Of a stretch of 19,320 bases of DNA, positions 6,161 to 12,092 are shown piece by piece. A program made the position numbers and the translations under genes. The first letter of the stretch is position 1, and each line of letters begins with the position of its first letter. The stretch comes from JBOGFC01 sp050742155. Lineage in GTDB: Bacteria > Actinomycetota > Acidimicrobiia > Spongiisociales > JALYHC01. The stretch spans positions 1 to 19,320 of the forward strand of contig JBOGFC010000041.1 of the NCBI GenBank assembly GCA_050742155.1, given 5' to 3'. The notes under the pieces were generated by a model. It was not told the DNA's origin. It worked only from the letters and a program-made list of their open reading frames with translations, and did no database searches.

Positions 6161-6492
6161 GGCTGGAAGCGTTGGTAGGCCTCGGCGGCCGCCCACCCAC
6201 CGGCTCGGCCCTGCTCGGCCGCCCAGGCGGCCACGCGATCCGCCAAGCGGGCCCGCCGCTCCTCGTCCAGCTCGGCTCCCGCAATCGTGTTGGTCCCCTG
6301 GGACCTCCCCTTCGACCCGTCGGTGACCACGAGCATGGTGACACGGCATCCCGCCGCAGCCCAACGGGCCAGCGTCCCTCCTGCCCCGAACTCGACGTCG
6401 TCGAGATGGGCGCCGATGGTGAGCGCCGTGCCCGGAGTGGAGATGGGCTCGGGAGGCGGCTCCTTCCGGGCTTGGGGGAAGAGCTCGGTCAC
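6157..6492 (-). CDS. PIG-L deacetylase family protein with internal deletion
   Basis: A 111-aa product, less than half the usual 220-300 aa. The N-terminal half carries the family metal-binding strand IGAHLDDVEFGAGGTLARWA (26-45; canonical AHPDD) and TMLVVTDGSKG (52-62). After that the sequence jumps to RSQGTNTIAGAELDEERRAR and RVAAWAAEQGRAGGWAAAEAYQRF, which resembles the extreme C-terminus of actinobacterial PIG-L proteins. The whole middle, including the expected second histidine motif (HPDH-type) and the catalytic core, is missing. Both ends are intact and each overlaps its neighbour by 4 nt (GTGA), so reading frame and operon spacing are kept. The start is GTG at 6492. A deacetylase lacking that core is unlikely to be active. 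It may be a decaying gene, a retained binding domain, or an assembly error. Confidence 0.75.
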   Translation of the reverse strand: MTELFPQARKEPPPEPISTPGTALTIGAHLDDVEFGAGGTLARWAAAGCRVTMLVVTDGSKGRSQGTNTIAGAELDEERRARLADRVAAWAAEQGRAGGWAAAEAYQRFQP

Positions 6493-7118
6493 CGGTCCGA
6501 ACTTCCTAGGAAGCTCTCGATCCAGGCTCCCTGCGGGTGGCTGTGGATGGCCTGGAGCTCGCGTGGTCCGTCCAGGTCGAGGCCCAACGGGGCACGAACC
6601 AGCACCCGGGGAGGGGCGCCTCCCAGGCGCGCCGCGGCGGCCAGGTGCCGTCCGAAGCTGTCCGGTCCGTAGCTGAAAGGGAAGTCGTCCAGCGAGGCGG
6701 CCACCACGTTGGTGCCCCGTTCGAGCGAGGGGACGATCACCGGGCCCTGCCGGAGGGCCTCGAAGACCTCTCGCAGGTCGGCCGGTTCGGCCAGCGGCAG
6801 GTCGCCGTGCACGACCGCCCAGGGAAGTCCGAGGCGGCCGGCGGCCGCCACTCCGGACCGGGCGGCTCCGTCTAAACCGGTGCCGAGTTGAGGATCCTCG
6901 GGGACCACCTCGACGCCCTCCGCCTTGGCCCAGCGAGCCACTCCGGGGTCTGCGGTGACCACCGCCACCATTCCTCCGGCCGCAGAGGCCGCCTGGATGG
7001 TGTGGGCCAGCACAGCTCGGCCCAGCCGGCTGCGAGCTCGGGAGCCGAGCACCGGGGCGAGCCGCGCCTTGGCCACTCCGAACGGCTTGACGGGTACCAC
7101 CACGAAGGTGCTGGACAC
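6489..7118 (-). CDS. cofC: 2-phospho-L-lactate/phosphoenolpyruvate guanylyltransferase (CofC/FbiD)
   Basis: A 209-aa nucleotidyltransferase of the CofC/FbiD family, which activates a C3 phospho-acid with GTP for coenzyme F420 synthesis. In actinobacteria the accepted substrate is PEP. Hallmarks are VVVPVKPFGVAKARLAPVL (6-24), VVTADPGV, VVPEDPQLGTGLDGA (71-85), VVHGDLPLA (102-110), PSLERGTNVV (130-139, the GTN motif), FSYGPDSFGRHL (148-159) and DLDGPREL (181-188). The length is typical. The GTG start at 7118 gives the usual five residues before the first strand. However, the only Shine-Dalgarno-like sequence, AAGGAG, runs directly into this GTG with no spacer, so start selection or translation control is unusual. 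Immediately upstream is a strongly structured spacer (7123-7288). Downstream, the gene overlaps PIG-L by 4 nt. An LLM-type, probably F420-using oxidoreductase is encoded 2 kb away. Confidence 0.9.
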   Translation of the reverse strand: MSSTFVVVPVKPFGVAKARLAPVLGSRARSRLGRAVLAHTIQAASAAGGMVAVVTADPGVARWAKAEGVEVVPEDPQLGTGLDGAARSGVAAAGRLGLPWAVVHGDLPLAEPADLREVFEALRQGPVIVPSLERGTNVVAASLDDFPFSYGPDSFGRHLAAAARLGGAPPRVLVRAPLGLDLDGPRELQAIHSHPQGAWIESFLGSSDR

Positions 7119-7122
7119 TCCT

Positions 7123-7288
7123 TAGCGCAGCGACCCGGAAGTACGACCGGCATCTCGCCGGCCCTCGACGCCCCCGGCGGCGTCCTCCTCCTCGACGCAG
7201 CGCCAGGCTGCGCCTTCGTCGTGCGTCCTTGCCGGATGGCGCCGAGGCCTCGGCGATATGTCCGACCTACTTCCGGGACACCGCACTA
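7123..7288 (-). ncRNA. Candidate structured RNA element upstream of cofC
   Basis: On the minus strand the ends of this 166-nt stretch pair over 21 positions: 7288-7268 with 7143-7123. There are 20 pairs and one mismatch at 7278/7133, including a perfect 10-bp core CCCGGAAGTA. Three positions are G-U pairs in minus-strand RNA (7280/7131, 7282/7129, 7285/7126) but would be C-A mismatches in plus-strand RNA. Inside are four more stems: 7255-7250 with 7245-7240 (loop GGCC), optionally extended by 7266-7261 with 7236-7231; 7227-7222 with 7199-7194; 7184-7179 with 7172-7167; and 7162-7157 with 7151-7146. The outer helix includes the TAG stop of the ABM gene and ends one base before AGGAG at the cofC start. 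It is probably a cis-regulatory RNA of cofC. A processing site or independent small RNA is possible. Confidence 0.5.
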
Positions 7289-7588
7289 GGTGCGCACCTC
7301 GTAGATCTTGACGACCGGCTCCCGGCGCAGCAGCTTGAGGATCCGGGCCCGGCTCTCCTGGACCTCGGTTCGCTCGAAGGCCTCCTCCATACCCTCCAGG
7401 CTGGTCCAGCGGCTGATCGCCCCTCCTTCGATGTTGCCGGCCACGTTCTGTTCCGGAGACAGGATCAGCTCGATGCCCAGGCACTCCGGCTGGGCCGCGA
7501 AGACGGCCCGGGCGTCCTCGAAGAGGCGCACCACCTCCTCGACGTCTTCGGGCGTCATCGTCGAGAGGAACATCCGGACGATCATCAC
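7286..7588 (-). CDS. Antibiotic biosynthesis monooxygenase (ABM) domain protein
   Basis: A 100-aa single-domain protein of the dimeric alpha-beta barrel (ABM) superfamily. It shows the first strand MMIVRMFLSTM, the helix EDVEEVVRLFEDARAVFAAQPECLG, then GIELILSPEQ, the strand AISRWTSLEGMEEAF with the characteristic Trp, the helix VQESRARILKLL and the closing strand EPVVKIYEV. Members are small oxygenases, isomerases or proteins of unknown role. No substrate can be named. The start is GTG at 7588 (GTGATG), overlapping the stop of the metallophosphoesterase gene, or the next codon, ATG at 7585. Either way the two are translationally coupled. Its TAG stop lies inside the outer helix of the structured spacer before cofC. 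Confidence 0.8.
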   Translation of the reverse strand: MMIVRMFLSTMTPEDVEEVVRLFEDARAVFAAQPECLGIELILSPEQNVAGNIEGGAISRWTSLEGMEEAFERTEVQESRARILKLLRREPVVKIYEVRT

Positions 7589-8421
7589 CAGGTCCAGGTG
7601 GCCCGGGAGAACATCCCGTCCAGCTCCGGGTGCCGGTCCAGGACCCGGGACAACCGGTCGAAGTGGGCGGCCCGTCGCTCGCCGACTCCGGGGTAGACCA
7701 GGGTCACGGTCACCTCCTCCTCGGTGATGTGGAGCACGTTATAGGAGGGGCGGGTGTAGCCGCGCAGCCGGAACGAGGAGGCGGTGCCACTGTTGACGAT
7801 CAGCATGTCACCCATCACCCACACATGCGGCACGTGCTTGTGGCCGGCCAGCACGAGGTTGACCTGGGCGTTGTCGAGGAGGGCCAGGACGTCCCCGGCG
7901 TCCCAGACGATATTGCGCTCCCGACCCGTCCCCGGCACCGGCACCAGGTGATGGTGGAGGACGAAGATCCGGTAGTCGGCCGGATAGGAGAGCTCCTCGG
8001 CGATCCACTCGTAACGCTCTCGTCCCACTTCTCCCTCGTTGAGGTCGGGCTTGGAGCTGTCGACGGCCACCACGCTGATCATGCCCGGCGACCTCGAGCG
8101 GGACATGTGCACGCTCCGGTCGAGCTTGGCCCCCGCCTCCCCTTTTCCGAAGGAGTCTGCGAAGTGGACGTAACCCACGTTCCTCGCGTCGTGGTTGCCG
8201 GGGATGACCACGGTGGTGAACTCCTCCTGCAAGGGTCGCAAGGCCTCCCAGGCGATCTGAAACTGGGCGGCATAGCCCTCCTCGGTGAGGTCGCCGGCCA
8301 CCACCACCAGATCGGGACCCAGCTCCTGGATCTCGTTCACAGCCGCGGTGAGGAGCTCGTGGTCGAAATAGATCGAACCGACGTGGAGGTCGGAGATCTG
8401 GGCGATTACGAAGGCTGACAC
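7585..8421 (-). CDS. Calcineurin-like metallophosphoesterase
   Basis: A 278-aa phosphoesterase with all five family motifs: DLH (11-13), GDLTEEG (43-49), GNHDA (75-79), LHHH (155-158) and GHKHVP (193-198). This layout fits a two-metal hydrolase of the 3',5'-cyclic nucleotide phosphodiesterase/Icc-like branch, acting in the cytoplasm. The true substrate is not known. The start is GTG at 8421, chosen because it opens on VSAFVIAQISDLH as expected for the family and has GAGGAA 4 nt upstream. The longer frame to 8613 is low-complexity and overlaps the GT2 gene. A class III nucleotide cyclase is encoded elsewhere in the window; whether this enzyme hydrolyses its product is speculation. It is followed at once by the overlapping ABM gene. 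Confidence 0.92.
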   Translation of the reverse strand: MSAFVIAQISDLHVGSIYFDHELLTAAVNEIQELGPDLVVVAGDLTEEGYAAQFQIAWEALRPLQEEFTTVVIPGNHDARNVGYVHFADSFGKGEAGAKLDRSVHMSRSRSPGMISVVAVDSSKPDLNEGEVGRERYEWIAEELSYPADYRIFVLHHHLVPVPGTGRERNIVWDAGDVLALLDNAQVNLVLAGHKHVPHVWVMGDMLIVNSGTASSFRLRGYTRPSYNVLHITEEEVTVTLVYPGVGERRAAHFDRLSRVLDRHPELDGMFSRATWTW

Positions 8422-8443
8422 GGCTTCCTCTGTCCTGAGAGCG

Positions 8444-8473
8444 ATGCTACCGCCTTGCTCCTTCGAGTCCGAA
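8444..8473 (-). promoter_or_regulatory. Candidate promoter for the metallophosphoesterase gene
   Basis: On the minus strand, TTCGGA (8473-8468) and TAGCAT (8449-8444) are separated by 18 nt. The -10 box is identical to the one proposed for the FIST gene. A start near 8437 would leave a short leader with a GAGGAA site before the GTG at 8421. The rest of the 88-bp gap between 8422 and 8509 shows nothing else. Confidence 0.35.
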
Positions 8474-8509
8474 CATCGGCCGTCTGGCGCCGAAGTTGAC
8501 TCCGGCCGG

Positions 8510-9163
8510 CTAGCGCCGGGACCTGCGCCAGCGGTAGATGAGGGCGGCCACCGCCAGCATGGCGCCGGTCTCGGCCACCATCCTCCCCCGGGCGGCCAGC
8601 CCGGGCAAGACACCCCACTTGCGCTCTTTGGAGCGGTGCTCCACTCCCACCAACAGGACGGTGGTGGTGCGGAGCTCGTAAGCCTTGGCCAGTGCCTCCA
8701 TGGCGGCCTCCGGCTTGAAGCCTCGCCGATGCTCGGGCTCGAGGCTCTCGAAGATGTCTCGGCGCATGGCCCGTTGGCCGGTGATCAGGGGCAGCGAGGC
8801 GATGGTGAGCTTGTCCAGTCGCTCCCCACGGCTCAACACCCCGCGGGTCATGTCCGCCCGGCCATCGGCCACCGGTTGGGCGAGCGCCCAGACGTGGTCG
8901 GAGGTCAGGCCCACCACGTCGGCGTCGAGGAACACCAGCACCTCGGCCCCGGTGGCCGCCACCCCCACGGCCATCGCTTCTCCCTTGCCGGGCTCCTTGT
9001 GGCGGACCACCACCGCCCCGGCCCGGCGGGCCACCAGACCGGTGCGGTCGGTGCTGCCGTTGTCGACCACGATCACCTCGTCGACCACCGGCCGGGCGGC
9101 CGCCACCACCTGGTCCACGGTGCGTTCTTCGTTGCGGGCCGGAATGACCGCCGCGATCTTCAC
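8510..9163 (-). CDS. Glycosyltransferase family 2 protein
   Basis: A 217-aa GT-A fold enzyme. It opens with KIAAVIPARNEERTV (2-16) and shows EVIVVDNGSTD (29-39), HKEPGKGEAM (55-64) and the metal-binding FLDADV (79-83, DxD). ADMTRGVLSR, PLITGQRAMRRDIFE, GFKPEAAMEALAKAYEL and GVEHRSKERKWG follow, a pattern seen in short soluble GT2 enzymes that act on lipid-linked acceptors. The C-terminus ends with one weakly hydrophobic stretch (MVAETGAMLAVAALIY) plus RWRRSRR, compatible with a membrane-associated tail. Donor and acceptor are unknown. The GTG at 9163 has no Shine-Dalgarno sequence but has TAGCCT 8 nt upstream. The gene is divergent from the LLM oxidoreductase across 59 bp and is the first gene of the minus-strand block. 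Confidence 0.9.
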   Translation of the reverse strand: MKIAAVIPARNEERTVDQVVAAARPVVDEVIVVDNGSTDRTGLVARRAGAVVVRHKEPGKGEAMAVGVAATGAEVLVFLDADVVGLTSDHVWALAQPVADGRADMTRGVLSRGERLDKLTIASLPLITGQRAMRRDIFESLEPEHRRGFKPEAAMEALAKAYELRTTTVLLVGVEHRSKERKWGVLPGLAARGRMVAETGAMLAVAALIYRWRRSRR

Positions 9164-9171
9164 GGAGGATG

Positions 9172-9177
9172 AGGCTA
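9172..9177 (-). promoter_or_regulatory. -10 box TAGCCT of a probable leaderless transcript (GT2 gene)
   Basis: TAGCCT on the minus strand ends 8 nt before the GTG at 9163. The bases between (CATCCTCC) contain no purine-rich ribosome binding site. Confidence 0.35.
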
Positions 9178-9222
9178 CCGGGGTCCGGGTAGGCTTCCCA
9201 GCCTGCCCCCACCGGGAGGAGC

Positions 9223-10185
9223 ATGCGATTCGGAGCCTTCGTAGCGCAGGGATGGCGTATGGACCTGGCGGAGGTGCCGGTCGAGCGCCAGTGGCAGACC
9301 ATGGTGGAGCTGGCCCGCCGGGCCGAAGCGGCCGGCTTCGAGGCGGTGTGGGTGTACGACCACTTCCACACCGTGCCCAAGCCTTCCCGGGAGTCGACCT
9401 TCGAGAGCTGGACGGTCATGGCCGGGCTGGCGGCGGCCACCGAGCGGATCCGCCTCGGGCAGATGGTGACCTGTAACTCGTACCGGATGCCCTCCTACCT
9501 CGCCAAGGTGTCCGCCTGCGTCGACGTCATGTCGGGCGGCCGCCTCGAGTTCGGCCTGGGAGCAGGCTGGTACGAGCACGAGTTCCTCGGCTACGGCTAC
9601 GAGTTCCCCAAGCCATCGGTGCGGATCGGCATGCTCGACGAAGGGATCCAGATCATCAAGGCCATGTGGACCGAGGAGGAGGTCTACTTCAAGGGCGAGC
9701 ACTACCGGCTGGAAGGCGGCCGCAGCTTTCCCAAGCCCTTGCAACAGCCCTATCCGCCGGTGTGGATCGGCGGCGGCGGGGAGCAGCTCACCCTGCGGGT
9801 GGTGGCCGAGCAGGCCGACTACTCCAACTTCGGGGGCGGGGTGCTGGAGACCTTTCGTCACAAGTCCGCGGTCCTCGAGCGCCACTGCGAGAACGTCGGG
9901 CGGGACTTCGGCGAGATCGGCCGGTCGGCCTCGCTCGACTGCCTGATCGCCGAGACCGAGGGAGCGCTGGAGGAGGCCCTCGCCCGGCTGCCGTCCGCCT
10001 TCGGCGATCCCGAGAGGTTCCGCCGCCGGGCCGTGGTGGGCACTCCGGAGCAGGTCGTGGAGCAGCTCCAGCCCTGGAAGGAGGCCGGCTGCGACTATGC
10101 CATCGTGTACTTCGTGGACGACCTCCATGGCGACGGCCTCCGCCTGTTTGGCGACCAGGTGTTGAGCTCGTTCGACGGCACCTGA
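9223..10185 (+). CDS. LLM class F420-dependent oxidoreductase (luciferase-like)
   Basis: A 320-aa TIM-barrel protein of the bacterial luciferase-like superfamily. It begins MRFGAFVAQGWRMDL. VELARRAEAAGFEAVWVYDHF (28-48), AAATERIRLGQMVTCNSYRMP (about 70-90), LAKVSACVDVMSGGRLEFGLGAGWYEHEF (93-121) and PPVWIGGGGEQLTLRVVAEQAD follow, ending with VVGTPEQVVEQLQPWKEAGCDYAIVYF. In actinobacteria this subgroup normally uses F420, consistent with cofC nearby, but FMN use cannot be excluded. Its substrate is unknown. The ATG at 9223 has an excellent GGGAGGAGC just upstream. The stop overlaps the ATG of pyruvate kinase by one base (TGATG), so the two are co-translated. Confidence 0.93.
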   Translation: MRFGAFVAQGWRMDLAEVPVERQWQTMVELARRAEAAGFEAVWVYDHFHTVPKPSRESTFESWTVMAGLAAATERIRLGQMVTCNSYRMPSYLAKVSACVDVMSGGRLEFGLGAGWYEHEFLGYGYEFPKPSVRIGMLDEGIQIIKAMWTEEEVYFKGEHYRLEGGRSFPKPLQQPYPPVWIGGGGEQLTLRVVAEQADYSNFGGGVLETFRHKSAVLERHCENVGRDFGEIGRSASLDCLIAETEGALEEALARLPSAFGDPERFRRRAVVGTPEQVVEQLQPWKEAGCDYAIVYFVDDLHGDGLRLFGDQVLSSFDGT

Positions 10186-11618
10186 TGGAGCGCCAGACCA
10201 AGATCATCGCCACCCTCGGGCCGGCCTGCGCTTCCGAGCAGGCGATCGATGAGCTGGTGGCGGCCGGCATGGACGTGGCCCGTCTCAACTTCTCGCACGG
10301 TGACCACGCCGGCCACCGCCGGCTGGCGGAGTGGGTGCATGAGGCCGCCCGCCACCACGACCGGGCGGTGGCCCTCCTCCAGGACATCCAGGGGCCCAAG
10401 ATCCGGGTAGGCACGTTCCCGGGTGGGGAGGTCACGCTGGAGCCGGGCCAGGACCTCCTCATTCGCCAGGGGTCCGACCGGGCTTCGCCGGGGGAGGTGT
10501 GGATCGACTACCACCACCTCCTCGACGACGTCGAGGTGGGTGAGCAGGTGGCGATGGCCGACGGGCTGATTCGCCTGGAGGTCACCGGCAAGGATTCCGG
10601 TGCCCTGCGTGCCCGGGTGATCCAGGGAGGGCCCTTGGGCGACCGCAAGGGGGTGGCCTTCCCGCAGACCGAGCTGCGGGTGCCGGCGGTGACCGACAAG
10701 GACCGCCAGGACATCGAATTCGGGGCGGAGCTGGAGGTCGACCTGGTGGCCGCCTCCTTCGTCCGCTCGGGCGCCGACGTCCGGCAGGTCAAGGAGCTGG
10801 TGGGGGAGACGCCGGTGATCGCCAAGATCGAGCTGGCGGCTGCCTACGAGCGCCTCGACGAGATCCTGATCGAGGCGCACGGGGCCATGGTGGCCCGTGG
10901 TGACCTCGGGGTGCAGCTTCCCCTGGAACGCCTTCCTCTCGTCCAGCGGGACATCCTGGAGCGCACGAACACGGCCGGCCGCATCTCGATCGTGGCCACC
11001 GAGATGCTGGAGTCGATGACCGCCTCGCCCCGGCCCAGCCGGGCGGAGGTCACCGATGTGGCCAGCGCGGTGATGGCCGGCGCCGACGCGGTGATGCTCT
11101 CGGGGGAGACGGCGGTCGGCCGCTACCCCACCCGCACCGTGCAGGTGATGGACGTCATCGCCCGGGAGATCGAGAGTGGGCCGCAGCACATTCCGCGGCC
11201 CGACGTGGCCTTCCTCACCAACGAGCGTCCCTTTCCCTCGGCTACCGCCAAGGCAGCAGTGGAAGCGGCCTCCGACCTCGGCCTCGACACCATCGTCGCC
11301 TTCACGGAGACGGGCACCACCGCCCGCCTCCTCTCCAAGTACCGCCCCGCCGCCCGCATCGTGGCTTTCACCCCGGCACCCTCCACTTACCGGCGCATGG
11401 CTCTCTACTGGGGGGTGCGACCGGCCCGGTTCGACCGGCTCGACTCCACCGACGAGATGATCGCCGCCGCCGAGAAGCAACTCCTCACCGAGGGCATCTG
11501 CCGGGACGGGCAAGGCGTGGTGATGGTGGCCGGGATCCCGCCCAACCAGAGGGCCTCCACCAACCTCATCAAGCTGCACGTCATCGGGGAGGGCGGCTCC
11601 GGGGTCCCGAGGCGATAA
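10185..11618 (+). CDS. pyk: Pyruvate kinase
   Basis: A 477-aa enzyme making pyruvate and ATP from PEP and ADP, the last step of glycolysis. It shows TKIIATLGPA (5-14), ARLNFSHGDH (32-41), LLQDIQGPKIRVG (64-76), KGVAFPQ, AASFVRSGADV (189-199), VIAKIE with catalytic Lys214, GAMVARGDLGV (233-243), ATEMLESM (271-278) and RPSRAEVTDVASAVMAGADAVMLSGETAVGRYP (283-315). A complete C-terminal domain follows (TAKAAVEAA, FTETGTTARLLSKYRPAARIVAFTP). Gln244 stands where GDLGVE is usual, and ATEML replaces the common ATQML, so it belongs to a slightly unusual subgroup. The ATG at 10185 overlaps the LLM stop (TGATG) and has no strong ribosome binding site, fitting translational coupling. The frame is open further upstream, but that part is a shadow of the LLM gene. 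Confidence 0.95.
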   Translation: MERQTKIIATLGPACASEQAIDELVAAGMDVARLNFSHGDHAGHRRLAEWVHEAARHHDRAVALLQDIQGPKIRVGTFPGGEVTLEPGQDLLIRQGSDRASPGEVWIDYHHLLDDVEVGEQVAMADGLIRLEVTGKDSGALRARVIQGGPLGDRKGVAFPQTELRVPAVTDKDRQDIEFGAELEVDLVAASFVRSGADVRQVKELVGETPVIAKIELAAAYERLDEILIEAHGAMVARGDLGVQLPLERLPLVQRDILERTNTAGRISIVATEMLESMTASPRPSRAEVTDVASAVMAGADAVMLSGETAVGRYPTRTVQVMDVIAREIESGPQHIPRPDVAFLTNERPFPSATAKAAVEAASDLGLDTIVAFTETGTTARLLSKYRPAARIVAFTPAPSTYRRMALYWGVRPARFDRLDSTDEMIAAAEKQLLTEGICRDGQGVVMVAGIPPNQRASTNLIKLHVIGEGGSGVPRR

Positions 11619-11669
11619 CGTTCTCGTGACGTTTGTCCAGCTATGCAGTGCCTAAACGTCACAAGAACG
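11619..11669. repeat. Long inverted repeat after pyruvate kinase
   Basis: CGTTCTCGTGACGTTT (11619-11634) pairs with AAACGTCACAAGAACG (11654-11669) at 15 of 16 positions around a 19-nt loop. It begins directly after the pyk stop and ends where the GGGGAAGG ribosome binding site of the next gene begins. There is no T-run on either side. It could act as a terminator, a transcript-end stabiliser or a regulator site. The arms are clearly less GC-rich than the surroundings. Confidence 0.8.
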
Positions 11670-11680
11670 GGGAAGGCCGG

Positions 11681-12037
11681 ATGGGACAGCTGATCAGGGT
11701 GGCTTCGGTGCCCATGGGGGATCTGGCGGTGTTCGACACCGACCGCTCCATCACCGGACAGGACGGGCATGAATACGGCTCGCTGGAAGACGCCCGAGCC
11801 GGCCAGACCTTCCCCTCCGAGCTGGCCGCCCGGCTCTTCGAGGCGGACGGGGAGGTGGGACACGTCTACGTCCTCTTCAACCAGGTGGTGGTGCGCCGGT
11901 CCGGCCCGTGGGAGGAGGAGGCGCTCGAAGGGGCAGCCGAGGTGATCCGCACCTTCTTCGTCTTCTACGAGCAGAACAAGCACAAAGAGCCGAAGGAGGC
12001 GACCACGCCGGCGCTCGAGGCGGAGCAGGAGGAGTAA
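11681..12037 (+). CDS. Conserved-looking small hypothetical protein
   Basis: A 118-aa soluble protein that I do not recognise. The N-terminal part alternates hydrophobic strands (QLIRVASVPMGDLAVFDTDRS) with a turn GQDGHEYGS. Then come an amphipathic segment FPSELAARLFEADGEVGHVYVLFNQVVVRRSGPW and a helix EEEALEGAAEVIRTFFVFYEQNK, and it ends in a charged, probably disordered tail KEPKEATTPALEAEQEE. There is no signal peptide, membrane helix or catalytic signature. The ATG at 11681 is preferred because GGGGAAGG stands 4-5 nt before it and the preceding 16 codons of open frame lie in the inverted repeat after pyk. It follows pyk by 62 nt on the same strand and may share its transcript. It is convergent with the VanW-family gene, separated from it by the second copy of the 51-nt element. 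Confidence 0.7.
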   Translation: MGQLIRVASVPMGDLAVFDTDRSITGQDGHEYGSLEDARAGQTFPSELAARLFEADGEVGHVYVLFNQVVVRRSGPWEEEALEGAAEVIRTFFVFYEQNKHKEPKEATTPALEAEQEE

Positions 12038-12040
12038 GAC

Positions 12041-12091
12041 CGAACTCCAGGCAGGAATGTACCGTTTTGGTACAGCCAAGCCTTAGGTTCG
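12041..12091. repeat. 51-nt nested palindromic element, copy 2
   Basis: It has the same length and order as the element at 4847-4897. The 24 nt at 12069-12092 are identical to 4875-4898. The inner hairpin GTACC (12059-12063) and GGTAC (12069-12073) is kept, but its loop is GTTTT instead of GGGGC. The left arm has diverged and pairs only in part (CGAAC and AGGC remain). It again lies between convergent genes, one base before the stop of the minus-strand VanW gene. Confidence 0.8.
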
Positions 12092-12092
12092 C

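Noticed and set aside
6161..6364. N-terminal extension of the glycerate kinase
   Set aside because: It overlaps the PIG-L frame and is low-complexity. The GTG at 6160 with a GTGA overlap gives the family-typical length.
7241..7254. Perfect 14-bp palindrome GCCGAGGCCTCGGC as a separate operator site
   Set aside because: It forms the apical hairpin of the first internal stem of the structured spacer before cofC, and the larger structure explains it better.
9666..10184. Upstream extension of the pyruvate kinase frame to give a 650-aa protein
   Set aside because: The extra 173 codons are an out-of-frame shadow of the LLM gene. Pyruvate kinase normally starts at the MERQTKIIATLGPA position.
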